Shown one piece after another: positions 56,616 to 64,000 of a stretch of DNA of 64,000 bases. The notes below the pieces were generated by a model. That model searched no databases. It was not told the origin of the DNA and saw only the letters and a list, made by a program, of their open reading frames with translations. Position numbers and translations under genes: made by a program. Every line of letters starts with the position of its first letter. The stretch's first letter is position 1. Location: the NCBI GenBank assembly GCA_034770075.1, contig CM068379.1, positions 18,537,506 through 18,601,505 of the forward strand. The letters run 5' to 3'. The DNA comes from Aralia elata (Eukaryota > Streptophyta > Magnoliopsida > Apiales > Araliaceae).

Positions 56616-58540
56616 GTGGTAAGTCAAGTTATTCCTCGAAACCTCGTATATTTTGACAGATTTGAGGATACGGAGCAAAAATTCAAAGATATTCTCAAGT
56701 TGATCAGAGACACGGGATTCACCGAATGTCTAGAGACCAACACCAAAATCTACTCTGCCTTAGTAAAGGAATTTTACTTAAATGATGCTTATCGAAGAAG
56801 TGCCCTTATCACGAAAGTTAAAGGAACTACTTTACAGATGGGTGCTTTTGAAATCAACCTCAACCTGGGATTTCTAAATCAAGGAATTACATCCTTCGAT
56901 GACATTGACGGTGAAGAAGGACTGCAGCTGATAGGTTATGAGAAGAAGTCTCTTCTAAAGGGAATCAAAAAGAAAGATTTTTCTCAGCATTACGAGTTGC
57001 TGGCTGACATAGTTGGAAAATATATCTTGTGCAAAGATACAGCATATGATATTGTCAGTGAACTACAATTCAAGTTCATAACGGCTATTGTTCTGAAGAA
57101 GAAAATCAATTGTGGATATATTCTTTTGGGTTGGCTGGCAAGCTGGATTGAAATTGCCAAAACAAAAATCGAAGCAGGGAAGCCAACTCCCAGAATATTC
57201 TATGGGAGATTCATCAGCATTATTTTAAAGAAAAGACTTTCAAGTAGAATTGGAGATGAAGAAGGAGAAACCTTAAACTGCAATAAAAGAATCACCCCAA
57301 AGCTATTTGAAGACTGGAAAAAGAATCCTCATGCAAGGAAGGCCAAGAAAGAAAAAGGATCTAAGAGTGATAGCAAAAATGAGGAGAAATCTTTTAGAGC
57401 AAAATGGAAGAGGAAAATGGAGGAAATTATGGAGGAAGAATTTCAGGAGTCTAGTTCAAGTCAAAAGAACAGGGCTCTTGTCATCTATGATAACCAGTCC
57501 TCTAAGAATAAGAGGAAGCTAGTGAAATGAAAGAAGGTTGAAAGTAAGAGAGTTAAAAAAGTTGAGAAAAGGAAAGGTGGAAAAGGAAAGAAGATGGAAG
57601 TGAAGAAGATTGAGGCCGAGAAATGCAAGGCAACTTCGGATGTGCCTGAAAAATATCTATCAAAATCAGCTGATCAATCAACGCGAAAGAAGAAGAAGGT
57701 GGAAACAAAATCTGTCAAATTGGCTCCAAGAAGGATGAGTATGAGGATAAGAGAACAATGGAAGGGTCCAGTCAACACAGGGCCTCCTCAAATTATAGAC
57801 ATTGAAGATGATGATAATGAAGAATCAATGAATCTTGAGGAGAACAAATCCTACACTTCTGAAAATGAAACCTCCATAAATAACTCGGAGACTAGATCAG
57901 AGAACAAGGAAGATTGTATGTCTAGTCAAGAAGCAGATTTGGCTGTGAAGGGTTCTACTCCTAAGCCCAGTAAAGATGAAATTAATGAGAAGACTTACTC
58001 CCCTGAGCCTCAAGATAATGATGATGCAATGGTTGAGATGGCTTATATGCCTGAGCCAAGTTCAGAAGGTGAGATGGCTGAAATATCACCAATTCTTGAA
58101 TCAAGTCATGAGGGGAAGCAATGGATCAAACTGAAGTTGATGATGATGTTTCTGCTGAGGAAGCTGACATGTATAAGCAACAAATCAATGAAGACACTGA
58201 AGCTGCAAAACCAGAATCAGAACCAAAAGGAGAAGAAGGAAGTGAAAAAGGAAAGGCTATAAAGGAGTCTAACGAAAATGATGAAACTGATGAGTAGGTC
58301 CATTATCATGAACCTGAACAAGATGACAATGAGGCTACGATGGCTAATGGTGAGCCAAACCCCCAAGGAAATGTAAACAATCATGCAGTGAAAGTTTTAA
58401 GCTCCAGGTCAAAGAAATCAAAGAAAAGGAAGAGATCAAGTGGTTATCCAGAGAAGAAAGTTAATAAAACAAGTTTAGGTCGCATGGAGAAGAAGAGGAG
58501 AACGAAGATTGAAAAGAAGCTGAAGGAAGAAAACGGTTGA
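56616..58540 (+). pseudogene. Envelope-like third gene of SIRE derivative 2
   Basis: The best preserved copy: open from upstream to 57530, but the codon aligned with the ATG of derivative 1 is GTG (56616-56618), so the start is lost. The first 240 codons share VYSSLVKEFYLN-type (here IYSALVKEFYLN) and QHYELLADIVGKYILC motifs with the other two copies. After a TGA at 57528 the same frame runs to about 58115, then shifts. The middle is highly charged (Lys and Glu/Asp runs) with repeated MPEPSSEGEMAE-like sequence and basic RKKKK patches that would suit nuclear targeting. No signal peptide or clear transmembrane segment is seen, which argues against a classical envelope protein. Confidence 0.7.
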
Positions 58541-59660
58541 GAAAGTTTGAGGAGAGATAACATGATGAATATCGATCAAAGCAAGTAGAAAAGGAAAGGA
58601 AACGAAGACTGAAAAAGAGATAAACAACCAGAATGGAAAGAACTACCACTCTCTATGATCATAATAATGAACATTTGTTAAATTTTATTCCTATGTTACC
58701 ATTACTGAAGGCTATATATCTGAATGCTCAAAGCTCGATAAGATTGAGCTATTCTACATTTCTAAATCTCGTTTTTGTCACTCAAAATTTTCCAAGGATT
58801 CTGTCGTTTGCAACTGTGTTAATCAGCAACGAGCCCTTCTACCCAGAATAACGGAAATTTCAAGAAATCTCCATCTGGAATCTGACCATATCTTACTCAT
58901 TTGATCCTTTAATGTTTTCCTACATCTCTTGTGTAATCTCCTATTAATAACAACTCTCTATTCGTAGAGTCCCAACACTCTACAAACAATGATCAGAATA
59001 CTACCTTCCCAGTCGTAGAGTCCTAACACTCTATGGACTATGAAAATTTACTTATTCCTCCGATCGTAGAGTCCCAAAACTTTATGATCGATTCCAATAA
59101 TACATCATCTCACTCACAAAATCTTGTACCCGTTCCCTTTCCATTTCCTATATTAAACCAAGAATCCACTCCACTCCACTCAACTCAACTCCTCAGATGC
59201 ACCATCCTCATCCCAATATCCTCAGGAAACAGTTGCCATCCCTGTTAATCTATTCCTAAAGATGCTTTTATTAAAAAAGGACTCTTTAAAATATTCCAAG
59301 AGCAACATCAGTTTGTCCAACATCTTCGCTAGCAGACTGAGGATCTTATCAAGACCATAACAGAGAAAATTCTTAAACTCAGTTTTGCGTTCTGAGATAA
59401 TCAATCCAAGTGACCACCTATCCTGCCAATGCCTTCCTCTCTTTCTCGCTAGGTGATAATGACAAAAAGGAGGAGAGAGAAAGCATATTAGCTAGGGGGA
59501 GATCAGAAAAAGAACATAAAGTGAAGAAGAAGAGAGGGTTACAGTAAAGGGGAGAAAAAAGAAGCAGATAGTGAAGAAAAGTAGATAAGTAAGTTAGGGG
59601 AGACCAAGAATCCAATCAACAGAGCCAAAATCAAGTCTGCCAAAGTCAAAGGGAGAAGAA
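58541..59660 (+). pseudogene. Decayed C-terminal part of envelope-like gene (derivative 2)
   Basis: Homologous in layout to 23640-25100: a stretch before QNFPRI, then three IVES(Q/P)-encoding segments with TCGTAGAGTCC (58961, 59013, 59063), then a Pro/Ser/Thr stretch, and a purine-rich basic/acidic end. Broken by many stops. Confidence 0.55.
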
Positions 59661-59866
59661 AAAGAATCAAAATGTAAGTAAGCTCAGGTAAGCGTTAGGT
59701 TATTTTGATTGGCAAATCTTGTAAGCATTTGTAAGCATTTTTGTTTAAGTAATATAACTCATCATTATGCACTAGCAATACAGTGCCTTATTGTATTTTA
59801 AGACATAATTTTTATTTCCAGCAAATGCATTTTTTAGTTAGTGATTAGTGGTTTTGGCATCATCAA
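59661..59866 (+). other. Non-coding 3' region before PPT
   Basis: AT-rich, ending in ggttttggcatcatcaaa, parallel to 25606-25633 of derivative 1. Confidence 0.5.
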
Positions 59867-59878
59867 ATAAAGGGAGAT
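59867..59878 (+). promoter_or_regulatory. Polypurine tract of SIRE derivative 2
   Basis: AATAAAGGGAGAT immediately before TGTTGAAGG. Confidence 0.85.
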
Positions 59879-62498
59879 TGTTGAAGGTTGTTTGATTTGA
59901 TGATGACTATCTTGATTGTTTAAATAAAATTATGTCTACGTGCTTATGCGATTATGTGTTTATGTGCTAATATGACTATGTGCTCGTGTGCTTAATTATC
60001 TAAGTGATTAGGTGTTTAGGTGTTAAGGTGATTATGTGTTTATATGTCTATGTGATCATATTGACTTATGTGAACTATTTGATTATGTGCTTACATTTAA
60101 CATATCAAGAAAATGATACATTGATGAATGTTGCGAATTGCATGTTTATCTTTGATGAATATAGTTTGATAATAACTAATTGATGCAATGATTGATAAAA
60201 GATTAAAGTTCATTGGCTCTAAAGGTTGTAAAGTCCTTACAAAAGAAATACATGTACAAGGACTTAGAGTATAAAGATCAAGATTGTTAGGTTTGATCTT
60301 ATCGTAGAGTTACTCTGCATGTTCGTAATGAGAATGTTGTAAGCAGAGTAATCTAGATATTCAAAGATTAAATGACCAATGTATACTTGTATAACAAGTT
60401 TTGTAAAGTCCTTCAAACAATTATGTGTACAAGGACTTAAACTAGAAAGATCAAGAATGTTAGGATGATCTTACTAAATAAATCTGATGTATAGTGATTA
60501 GGAATCTTATGTTCGTAAAGTTACTTTGCCAAGATTATAAACAGAAGATGTCAGATTGCAGAGTTAACTTATGATCGTAAAGCATCTGAAAGATCGCAGA
60601 GCTGTTGCACCTATCGAAAAGTTCACCTCAGTTAGCTAAGCAAAGATTAGCTAGTAAAGCGAACAGAATCATAAAGTCTAGCAAGCTCGTAAGGTAAATA
60701 CTGAACGTAGAGTGCTTTAGAGAATTGCAAAGTAAAAGTCAAATTATAAAGCAACTCTAAGATCGTTTAGTACGGACAAGATCGTAAAGCTACTTGCAGA
60801 ATCATAAAATAACTAAGATGGTTGAAAAGATAGAAGTTAGCAAAGTCTTCCTTTGCAAACAAAGAAAAGTACATCTTAGAGTTTATGTTCCTAACATAAA
60901 GATCACCTCAGTTCTTAAAGTGCAAATCTGGTCATAAGATGATAGAAGGATATCTAAGTAAAGACTAAACGTAGAGTAGTTCAAACAATCACTGAAGAAA
61001 CTTAAGGATCGTTCAGAGTGTCGATGATTCAAACAACTGATCAAAATCGTAGAGCAGTCGAAAAGCAATCAGAATAAAGGAAAGACGGTAAAATCATAAA
61101 GTTGATCATGAAGATGAAAAGGCGACAACAATCTCATTTGTGAATCATAAAGACGCAATTGAAGGATGATCAAATAAAGGTCAAGTCGTAAAGGTATTCT
61201 GCCTGATCATAAAGAATAAGTCAATTCGCAGAGTCACTCAGAGATCGTAGAGCAGCAGCTTACTTCATAAAGTTATCTCCAACAACATAGAGCTTCTAAA
61301 TCTGCCCAAGGTTCGTAATGCACTCATTCGTAGAGCAAACAGCTGAGCAAATCGTAGAGCTCAACTCTACGACTCTTACTACTCTACCAAGATAATAAGA
61401 TCGTAGAGTAAAGTCTGGTCTGACAAGGGGTCTGATAGAGAAACATTGCAAATCAGAAGATCACAAAGTGCCTAACCATATATCCTTGATGGAAAGCAAA
61501 GATGTGTCTAACGGCTAGTTTGCAGAAAGTGACCTGTCAAATGAACAAGTAAAGCTGCAAGTTGATGTGACATGTCATGGGCCAAAAAGAGTACGTTGAC
61601 ACTACAGCTCCAGAAAGTCAACACTAAGGATATCAAAGAATCTGCACATTAAATTCTTTCAACGGACACTTTCCAATGGGAAAATTAACAACTAACTATA
61701 TAAAAGCACCAGTTTTCAAACATCATGGGGTTGGAGAGATGGTGGAGAAACATAGAAAATCGTAGAGTGAAAGATCAAGAAAGAACATATAGAAGCTCAC
61801 TCTATGATCCACCAAGAACACTAAGAAGCTGAAAGAATGAAGAAGTAGAGAAGATTAACTCTGCTACAAGAGAAGTGTTCAGAGCTGCTAAGCATAAGAA
61901 GAAGAGGAGCATCAATGCTAACTTGGCATCATTCATGAGAAGCCACTGAGTACCAAAAGGAAGGAGCTTCATAGTCATCTCAGGAGACCATCACGAGTAG
62001 CTGTCAAGCACCAAGGATAAGAAGGAGCTGAATTGCCAAGTATGCTGGTCTTGAAGAGGGAAAGAGTGTCCTTGTCCAATGGACTAAATATCCAAGCCTG
62101 CTGGGCTTGAAAAGGGCAAGAGTGTCCTTGTCCGAGAGACTAAATATCCAAGTCTACTGGGCTTGAAGAGGGTAAAGTGTCCTGGTCAGTGTGACCGAAT
62201 TCATAGTGAATTTCCTACTTGTTGAAGTAGAAGAGTTGAGTAGGAGTTGGTCAGTCTCCGAACCACTTTAAACTCTTATGTGTTATTTACTTTATGTCTT
62301 TACATTCTGTCATTTATTTAATGTGTTTAAATACATGTGATGAATGGTTACTTCAACATGAACTAAATTTAGAACTAAGATCTCAACAAATCTTGATTAA
62401 ATGATCTACTTGGTAATACTTCTTTAATAAACTAAAAAGTTTTAAAGATCTATTCAACCCCCCCTTCTAGATCTCTATTGTGCTTCTGAGAAATAACA
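59879..62498 (+). repeat. 3' LTR of SIRE derivative 2, about 2620 bp
   Basis: Partner of 50940-53435. It carries the octamer array (59940-60059), stem-loops at 60231-60265 and 60406-60438, a 305-bp segment (61044-61349) absent from the 5' LTR and bordered by AAATCGTAGAGC on both sides, and three 56-bp units at 62036, 62092 and 62148. It lacks most of one GGGGAGTTTTC-containing segment found at 53283-53312. Confidence 0.93.
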
Positions 62499-62908
62499 TA
62501 CTCTACGATGCTTCTTCTTAGCCTTGAAAGACTAAGTCTTCGTCTATTCTTAGCATGATGATCTTCAACTTTACTCTGATTCTTTGATCATTGCTTGTAC
62601 TCTACGAACTCTGAGGTTTGACTTGGCAATTTTGCATACTTAGAGTACTAGCAGTTGTAGCTGTATGATATTCAGAACTATGATCTGTAGACTCTACAAA
62701 CTTCAACTTCTTGCTTTACGATCGACTTCAAACTTAAGTCTACACAATAGGTTCACTCTACGAAATTAATCAACCTAACAAGTTTGATCTCTATACTAAG
62801 TCTTCCTACATCAATTTCATTTTAACGTTTGTACAAAAACTACTTGTGATAAATATACATTAATTTCACATATCATCATCAAATTTAAAGACATGTATTG
62901 TGCTAACA
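62499..62908 (-). repeat. SIRE-M 5' LTR, outer part
   Basis: Outer part of the LTR cut at 50939. On the minus strand it begins TGTTAGCACAATAC. It contains CTCTACGAT/CTCTACGAA words. It continues 49921-50939 after removal of derivative 2; the total LTR length is about 1.43 kb. Confidence 0.75.
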
Positions 62909-63287
62909 TGTTCCTCTACTACTAGCCTGGCCTTGTCGTCGATCTCATTATTTTTATCGTTAAATTATTTGGACTAGTTTTGCCACCTATTATTGTAATT
63001 TTTATTATCTCTAGCGGTACCATCTGTCTTAAGAGGAATACCCAAGACTTGGTGGGATCCTTTTTGTCAGTTTTTATATATTTTTGGAGATAATCAGTCT
63101 ACGCGGACTACCGCATGCCCGTTAATAATTATTTAGAAACACATTGTTATTATACTTTTTTGGATATAACTTAACTATCTACGCGGACTACCGCATACCT
63201 AATGATAATCCATTTACAATTTTGTACATATATATATGTACATTATATGGACATTAATATTATATATACATTAGTTATTATTTATAT
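62909..63287. other. Unassigned AT-rich DNA with an 80-bp-spaced motif
   Basis: No gene. TCTACGCGGACTACCGCAT occurs at 63098-63116 and exactly 80 bp later at 63178-63196. It may be flanking DNA, or part of another retroelement leader. A small TATATA-rich stretch is near 63228-63240. Confidence 0.5.
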
Positions 63288-63710
63288 TGTTAGGTTTGTA
63301 TAATACGCAAGCATGCAATCAAATTACATAAATAGAGCGGAAGCGCGATAAAATAGATTTTAAAATTTTAATACAAACCATCACCATTATCTTTCCTTGT
63401 GTTCAATTATCAATTAACAAAAGAGATAGAGATAGAGATTTATACCCTCGTGAATCAAAACTTCCTCGGATACAAGTTCATCTCCAATTCTTTCGCGTTC
63501 TTCTTGAATTCCACCGATTAAATTCCTTCGCTTTAATCAACGTTAGCGACCCAAGTGTTTGGCCTCTAGAGGTGATCCACCAAGGAATAATACTTGTTCA
63601 AGAAGATGGGTATTGGCAAAACCCTAGTTTCTATCTCTATAGAAGTTGCAAATACTCTCCACAATTCTAATGCAAGAGTGTGTAACCCTAATCTATGATA
63701 AGACTCCTCT

Positions 63711-63718
63711 TATTTATA
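63711..63718 (-). promoter_or_regulatory. LTR TATA box
   Basis: TATAAATA on the minus strand, equivalent to 10532-10539. Confidence 0.55.
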
Positions 63719-63855
63719 GATATAGGTAACCCTCCTAAACAATTTAGGATTAGGTTAATTATCTTAATTAAACTCTTTTAATTAATTAAACTCCTAATCA
63801 AATTAGGAATTTATGAAAGTACTTTTATTAATTAATTCTCAAACCCTTTTAAGAA

Positions 63856-63912
63856 TTAAATAATAATAATAATAATAATAATAATAGTAATAATAATAAT
63901 AATAATAATAAG
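63856..63912 (+). repeat. (AAT)n microsatellite
   Basis: TAATAATAAT array with one GTA interruption, in the copia LTR; shorter versions lie at about 10358-10385 and 17305-17335. Confidence 0.9.
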
Positions 63913-64000
63913 ACTCCTCATATTAATTTATATTTAATATTTCTAAAATATTAAACAATAAATATTAAGCTATTTAATTTATTCTATCTCCATAGACTAA

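Larger units (their letters stand above)
50940..62498 (+). mobile_element. SIRE-type copia derivative 2, two LTRs, pol mostly lost
   Basis: LTRs 50940-53435 and 59879-62498 with PBS and PPT in place. The internal region is 6.4 kb with gag traces, a small integrase trace, and a long envelope-like gene. It lies inside the SIRE-M LTR, whose two halves abut its ends. The flanking 5-mers (CACTA and TACTC) do not match, so no target duplication is visible. The internal content parallels derivative 1. Confidence 0.9.
27470..62908 (-). mobile_element. SIRE-M: minus-strand SIRE copia element interrupted by three insertions
   Basis: Read on the minus strand: LTR (62908-62499 plus 50939-49921), PBS, gag start, [gypsy insertion 49822-38508], rest of gag and start of protease, [gag-only element 36202-31509], integrase, RT, RNase H, and the envelope-like gene truncated at 27470 by SIRE derivative 1. 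Derivative 2 (50940-62498) splits the LTR. All pieces are in the correct order and orientation. The 3' LTR is not in the window. Confidence 0.85.
63288..64000 (-). repeat. LTR of the copia family of 9811-17912, minus strand, cut by window end
   Basis: The reverse complement matches 10250-10961 and 17200-17912, including the TATA box (63711-63718), and ends TGTTAGGTTTG at 63288. No PBS lies on its left side, so it is a 3' LTR or a solo LTR. It has an (AAT)n expansion at about 63856-63912. Confidence 0.9.

Noticed and set aside
50935..62503. Target duplication of SIRE derivative 2
   Set aside because: CACTA on the left and TACTC on the right do not match; nesting is supported only by the split SIRE-M LTR.
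1..64000. tRNA genes, rRNA, microRNA or host protein genes
   Set aside because: Only tRNA-complementary primer sites were found. No cloverleaf, rRNA segment or non-transposon protein motif was recognised.

Overview
This 64-kb window looks like plant (angiosperm, probably eudicot) nuclear DNA from a large, repeat-rich genome. Everything I can identify is LTR-retrotransposon sequence, mostly nested and mostly broken. I see no host gene, rRNA, tRNA or CRISPR array. The evidence is plant-type gag-pol domains, primer-binding sites of initiator-Met-tRNA type (TGGTATCAGAGC and variants), polypurine tracts, long direct repeats and plant-like TATA boxes. The species cannot be told from what I see.

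Layout, left to right. (1) 1-9658: the 3' part of a Ty3/gypsy Tat-lineage element on the + strand. It holds an intact pol C-terminus (archaeal-type RNase H plus integrase), two antisense genes (one with two apparent introns) resembling plant-mobile-domain and related transposon proteins, a hierarchical 35/70/140-bp satellite, a PPT and a 1.9-kb LTR followed directly by a PBS. (2) 9811-18030: a decayed Ty1/copia element with a 5'-truncated left LTR, dead gag-pol, a right LTR, and another PBS and leader after it. (3) About 18031-19909: a solitary LTR-like piece, possibly Athila-type. (4) 19910-27469: a + strand SIRE-type copia derivative that has lost pol but keeps an envelope-like third gene, with a 1.8-kb LTR. 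(5) 27470-62908: a - strand SIRE element (called SIRE-M here) split by three later insertions. These are a 4.7-kb non-autonomous gag-only element (31509-36202, near-perfect target duplication), an 11.3-kb chromodomain gypsy element (38508-49822, perfect GCTTG target duplication, inserted in the SIRE-M gag near its start) and a second + strand SIRE derivative (50940-62498) inside the SIRE-M LTR. (6) 63288-64000: the end of a - strand LTR of the same copia family as (2).

The most unusual signals are these. A non-autonomous element has one long frame that fuses Gag to an unknown region and a tandem 20-residue repeat centred on FDPG. A 9-bp word, ATCGTAGAG, is scattered through coding and non-coding parts of the SIRE copies and marks the edges of a 305-bp LTR deletion. 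A conserved leader block lies about 190 bp upstream of the envelope-like gene in all three SIRE copies. The Tat element carries an antisense gene with introns. No locus here looks able to transpose on its own; the Tat pol fragment is the only long domain without breaks.
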